From assembly GCF_030413635.1 (NCBI RefSeq), contig NZ_CP129235.1, positions 992,001 through 1,056,000 of the forward strand: 64,000 nt of DNA. Reading direction: 5' to 3'. Positions 39,930 to 49,574 of the stretch are shown here, one piece after another. Source of the DNA: Planococcus shenhongbingii. GTDB taxonomy: Bacteria; Bacillota; Bacilli; Bacillales_A; Planococcaceae. Under the pieces are notes generated by a model. It made no database searches. It saw only the letters and a list, made by a program, of their open reading frames with translations, and was not told the origin of the DNA. The position numbers and the translations under genes are program-made. Every line of letters starts with the position of its first letter. The first letter of the stretch is position 1.

Positions 39930-42141
39930 GCCAAATACTGAGCAAATCAAAGAGCAGAAAATCTATCAGCAAATGGGATTGTCCGATGCAGAATTTGCCA
40001 TGGTGGAGAAAATTTTAGGCAGATTGCCAAACTACACAGAAACCGGCTTGTTCTCCGTCATGTGGTCCGAGCATTGTTCATATAAAAACTCTAAGCCTGT
40101 GCTGGCGAAATTCCCGACAAAAGCGCCGCGTGTTCTTCAAGGACCGGGCGAAGGTGCTGGAATTGTCGATATCGGGGACGGCCAGGCAGTGGTCTTTAAA
40201 ATGGAATCCCACAACCACCCGTCAGCGATCGAACCTTATCAAGGTGCAGCGACGGGTGTCGGCGGCATTATCCGGGACGTTTTCTCAATGGGCGCACGCC
40301 CGGTTGCCTTGCTGAATTCTCTTCGTTTCGGTGAATTGACAACGCCACGTGTGAAATACTTATTTGAAGAAGTAGTCGCTGGAATTGCAGGGTACGGCAA
40401 CTGCATCGGCATCCCGACAGTCGGCGGTGAAGTGCAGTTTGATGATTCATACGATGGGAACCCATTGGTCAATGCTATGTGCGTTGGATTGATTGATCAT
40501 AAGGACATTCAAAAAGGGGTAGCTTCAGGCGTCGGCAACCCGGTAATGTATGTCGGCGCTAAAACAGGGCGAGACGGCATCCATGGAGCGACATTCGCTT
40601 CAGAGGAATTGACGGAATCGTCCGGCGATAATCGTCCGGCTGTACAAGTCGGAGATCCATTCATGGAGAAATTATTGCTGGAAGCTTGTCTGGAACTTGT
40701 AAAATCAGATGCGCTTGTCGGCATTCAGGATATGGGAGCGGCAGGGCTGACTTCATCATCTGCGGAAATGGCTTCAAAAGCTGGATCTGGAATTGAAATG
40801 GATTTGGATCATGTGCCTCAGCGCGAAACTGGGATGACGGCTTATGAAATGATGCTGTCGGAATCACAGGAACGCATGCTGATTGTTGTGAAAAAAGGCC
40901 GTGAGCCTGAAATCGTGGAGCTATTTGAGAAATATGGCCTTGATGCTGTAACAGTCGGAACAGTAACGGACGATTCTACTTTGCGTTTGGTCCATAAAGG
41001 CGAAGTCGTAGCGGAAGTTCCGGTTGACGCGCTTGCAGAAGACGCACCGGTTTACCACAAACCATCAAGTGTACCTGCTTACTTCAATGAATATCAGCAA
41101 ATGGAAAATGTGGAACCGGAAGTGAAAAACTATGGTGAAACACTGACGGCTTTATTGAAACAGCCGACAATTGCTTCTAAAGAATGGGTTTATAATCAAT
41201 ACGACCACCAAGTGCGTACAAGCACAGTCGTCAGCCCGGGATCTGATGCAGCAGTAATCCGCGTCCGCGGCACAAACAAAGGTTTAGCGATGACGACAGA
41301 CTGCAACTCCCGGTACATCTACTTGGACCCGGAAATGGGCGGCAAGATTGCAGTAGCGGAAGCAGCGCGCAATGTTGTGGTATCCGGTGCAAAACCTCTT
41401 GCGATTACCGATTGCCTGAATTTCGGAAACCCTGAAAAGCCGGAAATCTTCTGGCAGCTTGAAAAAGCGGCAGACGGCATGTCTGAAGCTTGTACAATTC
41501 TGGATGCACCTGTTATTGGCGGTAACGTCTCTTTATATAACGAGACCAACGGGACAGCGATTTATCCAACACCGACAATCGGTTTAGTCGGTCTGGTAGA
41601 AGATCTTTCTCATGTGACAACCCAGGATGCTAAAAATGCCGGTGATTTCATTTATATGATCGGTGAAAGTTTTACCGAGTTCGGCGGCAGTGAACTTCAG
41701 AAAATGGTCGAAGGACGCATTTTCGGAAAAGCACCTTTCATCGACTTGACTGTTGAAGCACAGCGCCAAGCGCAAATCTTGTCCGCTATTCAGCAAGGGC
41801 TTGTTGCTTCAGCTCATGATGTAGCAGAAGGCGGTGTTGCCGTAGCTCTTGCAGAAAAAGCGTTTGGCAAAGGGTTAGGGCTGGATATTACACTGACCGG
41901 CTCAGCTACTACCGCTCTTTTCAGCGAATCCCAATCACGTTTCATTCTGACGGTGTCTCCTGGCAAAGCAGAGCAATTCGAACAGATCGTTACAGATGCC
42001 AAGAAAATCGGAACTGTCACTGACACTCAAGAATTAGTGATCAAAAGTGAAGACGGTACGGCTTGGATTAATGATTCAGTCGAAACGCTTCGCTCAGCCT
42101 GGAAAGGAGCAATCCCATGCTTGCTGAAATCAGAAGCTTAA
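39913..42141 (+). CDS. purL: FGAM synthase large subunit (small-type PurL)
   Basis: A 742-residue small-type PurL, which needs PurS and PurQ. Signatures are [15 protein letters not shown] near residue 50, [21 protein letters not shown] near 97-117 and [13 protein letters not shown] near 500. It uses ATP and ammonia to turn FGAR into FGAM. The GTG/ATG choice is settled by AGGGAAGC before the ATG inside purQ. It overlaps purF by 25 nt. Confidence 0.98.
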   Translation: MSVMLEPNTEQIKEQKIYQQMGLSDAEFAMVEKILGRLPNYTETGLFSVMWSEHCSYKNSKPVLAKFPTKAPRVLQGPGEGAGIVDIGDGQAVVFKMESHNHPSAIEPYQGAATGVGGIIRDVFSMGARPVALLNSLRFGELTTPRVKYLFEEVVAGIAGYGNCIGIPTVGGEVQFDDSYDGNPLVNAMCVGLIDHKDIQKGVASGVGNPVMYVGAKTGRDGIHGATFASEELTESSGDNRPAVQVGDPFMEKLLLEACLELVKSDALVGIQDMGAAGLTSSSAEMASKAGSGIEMDLDHVPQRETGMTAYEMMLSESQERMLIVVKKGREPEIVELFEKYGLDAVTVGTVTDDSTLRLVHKGEVVAEVPVDALAEDAPVYHKPSSVPAYFNEYQQMENVEPEVKNYGETLTALLKQPTIASKEWVYNQYDHQVRTSTVVSPGSDAAVIRVRGTNKGLAMTTDCNSRYIYLDPEMGGKIAVAEAARNVVVSGAKPLAITDCLNFGNPEKPEIFWQLEKAADGMSEACTILDAPVIGGNVSLYNETNGTAIYPTPTIGLVGLVEDLSHVTTQDAKNAGDFIYMIGESFTEFGGSELQKMVEGRIFGKAPFIDLTVEAQRQAQILSAIQQGLVASAHDVAEGGVAVALAEKAFGKGLGLDITLTGSATTALFSESQSRFILTVSPGKAEQFEQIVTDAKKIGTVTDTQELVIKSEDGTAWINDSVETLRSAWKGAIPCLLKSEA

Positions 42142-43538
42142 ATGAAGAATGCGGCGTCTTTGGAATATGGGGACATGCAAATGCTGCTCAGCTAACGTAT
42201 TACGGACTGCATGCCTTGCAGCATAGAGGCCAAGAAGGTGCAGGGATTGTTTCAACGGACAAAGCTTCTTTACAAGCATTAAAAGGCGAAGGCATGGTCA
42301 GTGAAGTATTTTCTCCTGAAAAAATCGAGAAAATAGCTGGGACTGGGGCAATTGGACATGTCCGCTATGCAACAGCCGGCGGCAGCGGCATTGAAAACGT
42401 TCAGCCGCTGCTCTTTAACTCGACAACTGGCAGCTTAGCTATCTCGCATAACGGCAATTTAGTCAATGCCAACCATTTGAAAAGCCACCTGGAACGACAG
42501 GGAAGCATTTTTCAAACGACTTCTGACACAGAAGTGCTGGCTCATCTGATTAAGCGGAGCGGCTATGCAACATTTGAAGAACAGGCGAAAAATGCATTAT
42601 CTCTTTTGAAAGGCGCTTTTGCCTGTGTGATTCTGAAAGAAGAAGCGATGTATATCGCACTTGACCCGAACGGCTTGCGCCCATTATCTCTTGGGAATTT
42701 AGGCGATGCTTGGGTGGTAGCTTCAGAAACATGCGCATTTGACATCATTGGGGCGGAATTTGTCCGTTCTGTTGAACCAGGTGAGTTCTTAGTGATCACA
42801 GACGATGGATTGCGGGCCGAGCGTTTTGCTTACCCGGCAGAACGGTCAATCTGCACGATGGAATATGTCTACTTTTCACGTCCGGATTCAGACATTGACG
42901 GCATCAACGTGCATGCTGCGCGGAAACGCCTCGGCAAACAATTGGCAAGAGAAATCCAGATTGATGCGGACGTCGTGACCGGTGTGCCGGACTCGAGTAT
43001 TTCAGCAGCAATCGGCTTTTCGGAAGAAAGCGGCATTCCATATGAACTTGGCTTGATCAAAAACCGCTATGTTGGCCGGACATTTATTCAGCCTTCCCAG
43101 GATCTTCGGGAACAAGGCGTGAAGATGAAACTCTCTCCGGTGCGCCAAGTTGTAAAAGGCAAGCGCGTCATCATGGTAGATGATTCGATTGTGCGCGGAA
43201 CGACTTCCCGCCGCATCGTCAACTTACTGAAAGAAGCGGGAGCAACAGAAGTCCATGTCGTGATCAGTTCACCGCCGATTAAAAGCCCTTGTTTCTATGG
43301 AATCGATATTTCAACATCAGGCGAATTGATTGCGGCGAATAATACAATCGAAGAAATGCGTGAAATTATTGGAGCGGACTCTTTGACATTTTTATCAGTG
43401 GACGGCATGGTGCAGAATATCGGACGTACAGACCCGGGTTCTAAATGTGGCCATTGCTTAGGTTGTTTTACCGGCGAATATCCAACCAATATTTATCCGG
43501 ATACGGTATTGCCGCATGAAAAAGAGAAAGTGAAATAA
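42117..43538 (+). CDS. purF: Amidophosphoribosyltransferase
   Basis: A 473-residue enzyme for the committed step (PRPP + Gln to phosphoribosylamine). An 11-residue propeptide precedes the catalytic Cys12 ([11 protein letters not shown]). The PRPP loop is [16 protein letters not shown] near residue 350. Cysteines in KCGHCLGCF near 443 fit the Fe-S cluster site of the B. subtilis enzyme. It starts within purL, so its propeptide is encoded by overlapping sequence. Confidence 0.98.
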   Translation: MLAEIRSLNEECGVFGIWGHANAAQLTYYGLHALQHRGQEGAGIVSTDKASLQALKGEGMVSEVFSPEKIEKIAGTGAIGHVRYATAGGSGIENVQPLLFNSTTGSLAISHNGNLVNANHLKSHLERQGSIFQTTSDTEVLAHLIKRSGYATFEEQAKNALSLLKGAFACVILKEEAMYIALDPNGLRPLSLGNLGDAWVVASETCAFDIIGAEFVRSVEPGEFLVITDDGLRAERFAYPAERSICTMEYVYFSRPDSDIDGINVHAARKRLGKQLAREIQIDADVVTGVPDSSISAAIGFSEESGIPYELGLIKNRYVGRTFIQPSQDLREQGVKMKLSPVRQVVKGKRVIMVDDSIVRGTTSRRIVNLLKEAGATEVHVVISSPPIKSPCFYGIDISTSGELIAANNTIEEMREIIGADSLTFLSVDGMVQNIGRTDPGSKCGHCLGCFTGEYPTNIYPDTVLPHEKEKVK

Positions 43539-43550
43539 GGAGGAACCGGT

Positions 43551-44612
43551 GTGTCAAAAGCATATGAAAAGGCAGGCGTAAACATCGAAGCAGGCTATGA
43601 AGCGGTAACCCGCATGAAATCCCATGTGGAACGGACTGCGCGCAAAGGAATGCTGGGTGCATTCGGCGGCTTCGGCGGCATGTTCGATTTATCCGAGCTG
43701 AATTTGAAAGAACCGGTTCTTGTTTCTGGAACTGATGGTGTAGGCACGAAACTGAAATTGGCATTTATGGCGGACCGCCACGATACAATTGGCATCGATT
43801 GTGTGGCTATGTGTGTGAATGACATCGTGGCACAAGGTGCAGAACCGCTGTTTTTCCTCGACTATATAGCAGTCGGCAAAGCAGTGCCGGAAAAAATCGA
43901 ACAGATTGTTAAAGGCGTGGCGGACGGCTGCGTTCAAGCCGGTGCAGCTTTGATCGGCGGGGAAACTGCAGAAATGCCTGGACTTTATGATGAAGAAGAA
44001 TACGATATTGCAGGATTTGCAGTGGGTGCGGCAGAAAAATCCAAGATTGTCACCGGCGAAAAGATTCAAGCGGGTGATGTTTTGATCGGGCTTGCTTCAA
44101 GTGGAATCCATTCCAATGGCTATTCTCTTGTCCGCAACATTGTTTTCGATCAGCACCATTACCAGCTGGATCAACTCGTAGAAGGATTCGAAGATCTCGG
44201 GCCGATTGGCAATGAATTGCTGACGCCGACCAAAATCTACGCAAAGACAGTGGCAGCTATTGCTAAAGATACTGAAATCCATGGAATGGCTCATGTCACC
44301 GGCGGTGGATTTATCGAGAACTTGCCCCGCATGATGCCGGAAGGTCTAGGCGCTGAAGTTGAACTTGGCAGCTGGCCTGTATTGCGTATTTTTGAAATGC
44401 TTCAGGAAAAAGGTTCGTTGACAGACCGCGATATCTTCTCAGTTTTCAATGCGGGGATCGGCTTTGTGCTTGCCGTAGCACCAAAGGATGCTGAACAGGT
44501 TTTAACATCTGCAGAGGCAAGCGGTGAACAGGCTTATGTAATTGGCCAAGTTTCTGGCAAATCCGGCGTGCAATTCAAAGGTGAACAGGACGGAACGCTC
44601 GATGAACAATAA
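43551..44612 (+). CDS. purM: AIR synthetase
   Basis: A 353-residue enzyme closing the imidazole ring. It has GGFGGMFDL near residue 41, [14 protein letters not shown] near 62-75 and [13 protein letters not shown] near 137. It starts at GTG with AGGAGG upstream, 13 nt after purF. Its 3' end overlaps purN by 11 nt. Confidence 0.97.
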   Translation: MSKAYEKAGVNIEAGYEAVTRMKSHVERTARKGMLGAFGGFGGMFDLSELNLKEPVLVSGTDGVGTKLKLAFMADRHDTIGIDCVAMCVNDIVAQGAEPLFFLDYIAVGKAVPEKIEQIVKGVADGCVQAGAALIGGETAEMPGLYDEEEYDIAGFAVGAAEKSKIVTGEKIQAGDVLIGLASSGIHSNGYSLVRNIVFDQHHYQLDQLVEGFEDLGPIGNELLTPTKIYAKTVAAIAKDTEIHGMAHVTGGGFIENLPRMMPEGLGAEVELGSWPVLRIFEMLQEKGSLTDRDIFSVFNAGIGFVLAVAPKDAEQVLTSAEASGEQAYVIGQVSGKSGVQFKGEQDGTLDEQ

Positions 44613-45174
44613 ACCAAAAATTGCCGTTTTCGCTTCTGGAAACGGCTCTAATTTTCAAGCGATTGCCGATGCGATTCAAACAGGTGAGCTGGAGGCTGAA
44701 TTGCTGCTTGTAGTGACAGACCGTCCGAAAGCTTTTGTAGTGGAACGCGCGAAGAAAGCAGGAATCGCTTCTTTTGCTTTTATTCCAACTGAATACGATT
44801 CTAAACAAACATATGAAAAGATGCTGAAAGAGAAGTTGAAAAGCCATGGAGTGGAATGGATTATTCTGGCCGGCTATATGCGGTTGATTGGTCCGGTGCT
44901 TCTTGAAGCATTTGAAAACCGGATTATCAATATCCATCCATCTGCTTTGCCGGCTTTCCCAGGAAAAGATGCGATTGGCCAAACGATGGCTTCCGGGGCT
45001 AACAGAGCAGGCGTCACGGTGCATTTTGTGGATGCCGGAATGGATACCGGGAAAATTATCGCCCAACAAACCTTCTCCATAAACGGCCGCAATCAAGAAG
45101 CCGTTGAAAAAGAAATACATGCGATTGAACACCGGTTATATCCGTCAACTTTACAGCAATTATTCAACCGGTAA
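44602..45174 (+). CDS. purN: Phosphoribosylglycinamide formyltransferase
   Basis: A 190-residue folate-dependent enzyme. [17 protein letters not shown] is near residues 8-24, with catalytic Asn/His in [12 protein letters not shown] near 106 and Asp in [11 protein letters not shown] near 140. The ATG at 44602 lies inside purM and gives the normal N-terminus ([10 protein letters not shown]); a 20-codon longer frame is purM sequence. Its ribosome site is weak, so translation is probably coupled to purM. Confidence 0.95.
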   Translation: MNNKPKIAVFASGNGSNFQAIADAIQTGELEAELLLVVTDRPKAFVVERAKKAGIASFAFIPTEYDSKQTYEKMLKEKLKSHGVEWIILAGYMRLIGPVLLEAFENRIINIHPSALPAFPGKDAIGQTMASGANRAGVTVHFVDAGMDTGKIIAQQTFSINGRNQEAVEKEIHAIEHRLYPSTLQQLFNR

Positions 45175-45185
45175 TGTTACCGGTT
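45166..45185 (+). promoter_or_regulatory. Hairpin inside the operon between purN and purH
   Basis: AACCGGTAA pairs perfectly with TTACCGGTT around a 2-nt gap (effective loop a little larger), followed by TTACTTTTT. The purN stop codon lies in the stem and the purH ribosome site begins 10 nt later. It resembles a weak terminator or mRNA-stability element. Confidence 0.5.
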
Positions 45186-45207
45186 TTACTTTTTAGGAGG
45201 ACTCCAA

Positions 45208-46743
45208 GTGAAAAAAAGAGCATTACTTAGCGTATCGGACAAATCAGGAATTTTGGAATTCGCACAGGAATTGGACAAAATGGGCTATGAAATTTTGTCG
45301 ACAGGCGGTACTAAACGTTTTTTGGAAGAAAACGGCGTTAACATAACGGCTGTTGATGAAGTAACAAAATTCCCGGAAATTCTGGGCGGACGTGTGAAAA
45401 CTCTTCATCCTTTAATCCACGGCGGACTTCTTGCTAAACATGATGACAGCCAGCATCAAACTGAAATGGCGGAAAACGGCATTGCTCCGATTGAGGTTGT
45501 CTGTGTAAACCTATACCCATTCCGCGAAACGATTATTAAACCGGATGTCACAGTGGATGATGCCATTGAAAACATTGATATCGGCGGCCCGACGATGCTC
45601 CGCTCTGCTGCGAAAAACCATGCATATGTGACGGTTATTGTCGACTCCAAGGACTACGCGGTTGTGATCAGTGAATTGCGTGCTCAAAGCTCTACTACTC
45701 CAGAAACAAGACGCCGTTTGGCAGCGAAAGTTTTCCGTCATACTGCAGCATATGATTCGTATATCTCGAACTACCTGACAGAATTGACTGGCGAAGAATA
45801 TCCGGAAGGGCTTACCCTTACATATGAACTGGAACAGCCGCTCCGGTATGGCGAGAACCCGCATCAGAAAGCCGCATTCTACCGCAGCCCTCTTGGATCG
45901 GATTTCTCGATTGCGAATACAAAACAAGTACATGGCAAGGAATTGTCTTATAACAACATCCAAGATGCGAATGCTGCTCTTCAGATCATCAAAGAATTCA
46001 AAATGCCTGCTGCTGTTGCGGTGAAGCATATGAACCCTTGTGGGGTTGGAACAGGAGAAACGATCTCCGGTGCATTTGCTAAAGCTTATGAAGCTGACTC
46101 TACTTCGATTTTTGGCGGTATTATTGCTTTGAACCGGGAAGTGGAGGCTGAAACGGCAACTCAATTAGCCGGCATCTTCCTTGAAATTATTATTGCACCA
46201 GCGTTCTCAGAAGAAGCGCTGGAAATATTGACGCAGAAGAAAAATATCCGCTTATTGACGATTCCTTTCGATGGTACGAAACAAGATAAATGGAATACAG
46301 TCTCTGTAGAAGGCGGATTGCTTGTGCAGCAGCCTGACACTTTCAGTTATAAAGATGCAGAAATTCAAGTGCCAACCGACCGCCAACCAACTGAAGCAGA
46401 ACTTGAAGCCTTGAAACTTGGGTGGAGCGTTGTAAAACATGTGAAATCCAATGCCATCGTTGTTTGTGACTCGGATATGACATTAGGAATTGGCGCTGGC
46501 CAGATGAACCGCGTGGGTTCTGCAAAAATCGCTTTGGAACAAGCTGGCAATCGTGCCAAAGGAGCAATCATGGCTTCTGATGCATTTTTCCCGATGTCTG
46601 ATACGGTTGAAGCCGCTGCAAAAGCCGGAATCAAAGCAATTATCCAGCCGGGCGGTTCGAAAAAAGACCAGGATTCAATCGATATGGCCAATGCACATGG
46701 TATTGCTATGGTCTTCACAGGCGTTCGCCATTTCAAACACTAA
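45208..46743 (+). CDS. purH: AICAR transformylase / IMP cyclohydrolase
   Basis: A 511-residue bifunctional enzyme for the last two steps to IMP. The N-terminal cyclohydrolase domain (about 1-195) begins [19 protein letters not shown] and has [17 protein letters not shown] near 62. The C-terminal transformylase domain has [11 protein letters not shown] near 272 and GMRS-like [18 protein letters not shown] near 445. It starts at GTG with AGGAGG upstream. Confidence 0.97.
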   Translation: MKKRALLSVSDKSGILEFAQELDKMGYEILSTGGTKRFLEENGVNITAVDEVTKFPEILGGRVKTLHPLIHGGLLAKHDDSQHQTEMAENGIAPIEVVCVNLYPFRETIIKPDVTVDDAIENIDIGGPTMLRSAAKNHAYVTVIVDSKDYAVVISELRAQSSTTPETRRRLAAKVFRHTAAYDSYISNYLTELTGEEYPEGLTLTYELEQPLRYGENPHQKAAFYRSPLGSDFSIANTKQVHGKELSYNNIQDANAALQIIKEFKMPAAVAVKHMNPCGVGTGETISGAFAKAYEADSTSIFGGIIALNREVEAETATQLAGIFLEIIIAPAFSEEALEILTQKKNIRLLTIPFDGTKQDKWNTVSVEGGLLVQQPDTFSYKDAEIQVPTDRQPTEAELEALKLGWSVVKHVKSNAIVVCDSDMTLGIGAGQMNRVGSAKIALEQAGNRAKGAIMASDAFFPMSDTVEAAAKAGIKAIIQPGGSKKDQDSIDMANAHGIAMVFTGVRHFKH

Positions 46744-46758
46744 GTGAGGTGCAATTTG

Positions 46759-48009
46759 ATGAAAGTAATGGTCATTGGAAGAGGCGGAAGAGAACATGCT
46801 ATCGTACGCCAATTTGCACGTTCAGCTTCGATTGAAAAGATTTATGCAGCTCCAGGCAACGATGGAATGGCAGATGATGCTGAAATCACAGCAATCGATG
46901 AAATGAATTTTCAGGCGCTTGCAGATTTTGCCGAACAACAGCGTATTGATTTTACATTTGTTGGTCCTGAGCAGCCACTCGCTGCCGGAATTGTCGACTT
47001 TTTTGAAGAACGTGGACTGCGGATTTTCGGGCCTTCGAAAGCGGCAGCTCAAATTGAAGGCAGCAAAGCTTTTGCCAAGGAATTGATGGAAAAGTATAGC
47101 ATTCCGACAGCAGCTTACGAGACGTTTACGGAAACAAAACCTGCAACTGATTTTATTCGTAAGCACGGGGCTCCTATTGTCATTAAAGCGGATGGTTTGG
47201 CCGCGGGCAAAGGAGTGGTCGTAGCCATGACCGAAGAAGAAGCAATCTCAGCGGTCCATGATATGCTGGAAGACCAAAAATTTGGAGATTCCGGTTCACG
47301 GGTTGTCATTGAAGAATTTTTGGAAGGCGAAGAATTTTCATATATGTCATTTGTTCAAGACGGACAGATTTATCCAATGGTCGTTTCGCAAGACCATAAG
47401 CGTGCGTATGATGGAGACCGAGGGCCCAATACCGGGGGAATGGGTGCGTATTCGCCAGTCCCTCAAATCCCTGCCGCAGCTGTAGAGGAGACTTTTACGA
47501 AAATCGTCGTTCCAGCAGTTGAGGGAATGGCAGCAGAAGGAACGCCTTTTAATGGCATTTTGTATGCGGGCGTTATTTTAACAAGCACCGGCCCGAAAGT
47601 AATTGAATTTAATGCACGTTTTGGCGATCCTGAAACACAAGTTGTCTTGCCGCGCATGAAATCTGATTTCGGTGCTTTTATCGATAGCCTATTAAAAAAT
47701 AAACCGTTTGATCTTGAATGGGATGACCAAGCTGTACTAGGCGTGGTCGTGGCTGCAGAAGGATATCCGGAAGCTGTCGTAAAAGGGCAAGCCTTGCCGG
47801 ATCTTGGCAAGCTAGAAAATGTTGAAGTCACTCATGCTGGAACGAAGCAAGCTGGTAAAGGATATGCCGGAAACGGCGGACGTGTTCTTTCAGTATCAGC
47901 CACTGGTGAGAATCTTGAAGATGCGCAGCGGCAAGTGTATGAACAACTGGGCAAACTGAAATGGACCGGTTTCTTCTTCCGTTCTGACATCGGATGGCGT
48001 GCAAAATAA
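46759..48009 (+). CDS. purD: Phosphoribosylamine-glycine ligase
   Basis: A 416-residue ATP-grasp enzyme making GAR. It has MVIGRGGREHAIVRQFA at the N-terminus, KADGLAAGKGVVVAMT near 138-153, RAYDGDRGPNTGGMGAYSPVP near 215 and EFNARFGDPETQVVLPR near 284. The ATG at 46759 has GAGGTG 7 nt upstream; an ATG five codons before it overlaps that site's context and is less likely. Last gene of the operon. Confidence 0.97.
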   Translation: MKVMVIGRGGREHAIVRQFARSASIEKIYAAPGNDGMADDAEITAIDEMNFQALADFAEQQRIDFTFVGPEQPLAAGIVDFFEERGLRIFGPSKAAAQIEGSKAFAKELMEKYSIPTAAYETFTETKPATDFIRKHGAPIVIKADGLAAGKGVVVAMTEEEAISAVHDMLEDQKFGDSGSRVVIEEFLEGEEFSYMSFVQDGQIYPMVVSQDHKRAYDGDRGPNTGGMGAYSPVPQIPAAAVEETFTKIVVPAVEGMAAEGTPFNGILYAGVILTSTGPKVIEFNARFGDPETQVVLPRMKSDFGAFIDSLLKNKPFDLEWDDQAVLGVVVAAEGYPEAVVKGQALPDLGKLENVEVTHAGTKQAGKGYAGNGGRVLSVSATGENLEDAQRQVYEQLGKLKWTGFFFRSDIGWRAK

Positions 48010-48038
48010 TTTTCTATGTGCTATAATAAAAAAATAGG

Positions 48039-48077
48039 AAATGGCGTAGATTTCGAAAGAAATACGCCATTTTTTGT
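48039..48077 (+). terminator. Terminator of the purine operon
   Basis: AAATGGCGTA pairs with TACGCCATTT and is followed by a T run, 30 nt after the purD stop. Confidence 0.9.
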
Positions 48078-48225
48078 TTTCTCCCTAAGACAAAGGGGTA
48101 TATGATTCAAGTTGAAGATTTCAAATACCCGTCGATTACACCTCTATGTACACTCCAGAACGGTATAACAGCAAACTTCAGTAGCCATACAAAAAAGATT
48201 TGCAAAAACGAAAGGGGCACCTTTA

Positions 48226-48816
48226 ATGAATTGGTACGAAAAATTAAATCAGTATTTCCCAGTAGAAGAAATGAAATCAAAAGAACATATGGATACTTTG
48301 CTGAAAGAAAAAGGCAATGTTTACCGTAAAGACGAAGGTCCATACCATGTATTGATGTACGCAGAGTTTGATAACTTTTCTTTTGTTGATTATTTATTTG
48401 TTTCAAAAGAATCGCGGGGCATGGGTCTCGGAAAAAAATCACTGCAAATGCTGAAAGACAAAAACAAGCCGATTATCCTTGAAGTGGAACCGGTAAATTA
48501 TGAAGATACAGATACTGAAAAACGCCTCCGCTTTTATGCTCGTGAAGGATTCGAGCATGCGTCATCGATCGGCTATTGCCGCCGGTCGCTTGCAACTGGC
48601 GAAGAAAACTCAATGGAGATCTTGTATTGGGCTCCAAACGGGGAAACTGAAGAAGAAATTTTTGAAGCAATGAAGAAAATGTATAAAGACATTCATACGT
48701 ATAAAGACGTCCATTTTTATGGAGAATCTTATGATTCGGTTTCAAAGGTTTTGACTTTTGAAGAAGAAACCAAAGAAGATGTATTGGAACCTTTCACGAA
48801 TACAATTTCAAATTAA
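48226..48816 (+). CDS. GNAT family N-acetyltransferase
   Basis: A 196-residue protein with the acetyl-CoA loop SKESRGMGLGKKSLQMLKDK near residues 63-82 and LRFYAREGFEHA near 103. It has a longer, acidic C-terminal part (about 130-196) with no match I recognise. AAAGGGG lies about 9 nt before the ATG. It stands alone between the purine operon terminator and the inverted repeat element. The acceptor is unknown. Confidence 0.85.
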   Translation: MNWYEKLNQYFPVEEMKSKEHMDTLLKEKGNVYRKDEGPYHVLMYAEFDNFSFVDYLFVSKESRGMGLGKKSLQMLKDKNKPIILEVEPVNYEDTDTEKRLRFYAREGFEHASSIGYCRRSLATGEENSMEILYWAPNGETEEEIFEAMKKMYKDIHTYKDVHFYGESYDSVSKVLTFEEETKEDVLEPFTNTISN

Positions 48817-48819
48817 AAC

Positions 48820-48848
48820 AAAGTCCACGCGGCAAGCGTGGACTTTTT
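48820..48848 (+). terminator. Terminator after the GNAT gene, split or duplicated by the repeat element
   Basis: AAGTCCACGC pairs with GCGTGGACTT, then TTT. The last 15 bases are repeated exactly at 49450-49464, beyond the element. Confidence 0.85.
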
Positions 48849-49223
48849 CATGCTGTAGAGAAACCCTCGATAGCCTTTTCTCATTTCGCTCCAGGTGGGA
48901 CGCTTTCCGCGGACATGGCTTCAGTCTCCTCGTCGCTTCGCTCCTGTGGGGCCTTCAGCTCATGTTATTTCCGCAGGAAGCGAAGCGTGCAAAAGCACTT
49001 TTGCATGGTTCGTTTGCGACGAAGCTAGCGCAGCGATGCAGGAGCACATGTTTGCCCTTCGCCCACCTTCCGCTGCATTCAGCTCTCTTTTGTCACCTTT
49101 AGAGACTCTCTAAAAGTGTCACTGTTTGAGTAAGCTTTCTTTTATTGTTTCCTGCTCTCCAGATATGGAGCCAACCGGCGGAGAAAACCGTACTGCTCCT
49201 GCAGCGTTACACGCTTCGTCGCA

Positions 49224-49257
49224 AAGACTTAGCCTCGCAGGCTTCGGCTAATGTCTT
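49224..49257. repeat. Hairpin module in repeat copy 2, with compensatory change
   Basis: AAGAC-TTAGCC pairs with GGCTAA-T-GTCTT. Compared with the other three modules (TTGGCC/GGCCAA) one base pair has changed on both sides, so the stem is kept. Confidence 0.7.
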
Positions 49258-49345
49258 GCCTGCGGGGCAGCGCAGCGACGAAGCGGCTTGGCGCTCGCCC
49301 GCGGCTGAAAACATATGCTCTTGCAGCGCTGCGCGCTTCGTCGCA

Positions 49346-49379
49346 AAGACTTGGCCTCACAATCCTCGGCCAATGTCTT
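49346..49379. repeat. Second hairpin module in repeat copy 2
   Basis: AAGAC-TTGGCC pairs with GGCCAA-T-GTCTT. It is identical, reversed, to the first module of copy 1, including its loop. Confidence 0.7.
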
Positions 49380-49449
49380 CGCAGCTGGTTGGCGGAATAT
49401 CGGTTAAGGGATAACACTAATATAAATTTTATCTTGCTCAACAAGCTGA

Positions 49450-49464
49450 AAGCGTGGACTTTTT
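49450..49464. repeat. 15-bp direct repeat flanking the element (right copy)
   Basis: AAGCGTGGACTTTTT is identical to 48834-48848. It consists of the 3' arm of the split terminator plus its T tract. It looks like a target-site duplication. Confidence 0.75.
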
Positions 49465-49574
49465 GTGTCTGAATTTAATCTGAATGTTCTTATATTTGGA
49501 AGTCCTCTCTGTATTTTCATACAATGTTATGCTACGATATTAAGTAGAGAAATAGAGAGAGAAGGTGCCGGCAC

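Larger units (their letters stand above)
48849..49449. repeat. Non-coding hairpin-rich repeat element, copy 2 (inverted)
   Basis: A 601-bp inverted homologue of 3541-4371. The reversed stretch 49275-49405 matches copy 1 almost perfectly (two differences seen over about 128 bp). The ends CATGCTGTAGAGAAAC and (reversed) CAGCTTGTTGAGCAAG form imperfect terminal inverted repeats. It has a 15-bp perfect flanking direct repeat, AAGCGTGGACTTTTT, at 48834-48848 and 49450-49464, as left by an insertion. It carries two hairpin modules and a CACTTTT-type palindrome but no tandem array. Near its left end, GGACGCTTTCCGCGGACATG resembles GC-rich repeats I recall from other Bacillales genomes. No gene is inside. 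Confidence 0.8.

Noticed and set aside
44575..45132. A 185-residue minus-strand frame within purN
   Set aside because: It is a shadow of purN, without a ribosome site or recognisable domain.
48758..49472. Open frames of 70-114 residues in repeat copy 2
   Set aside because: Same reason as copy 1: they are not conserved between the copies and have no ribosome sites or family resemblance.
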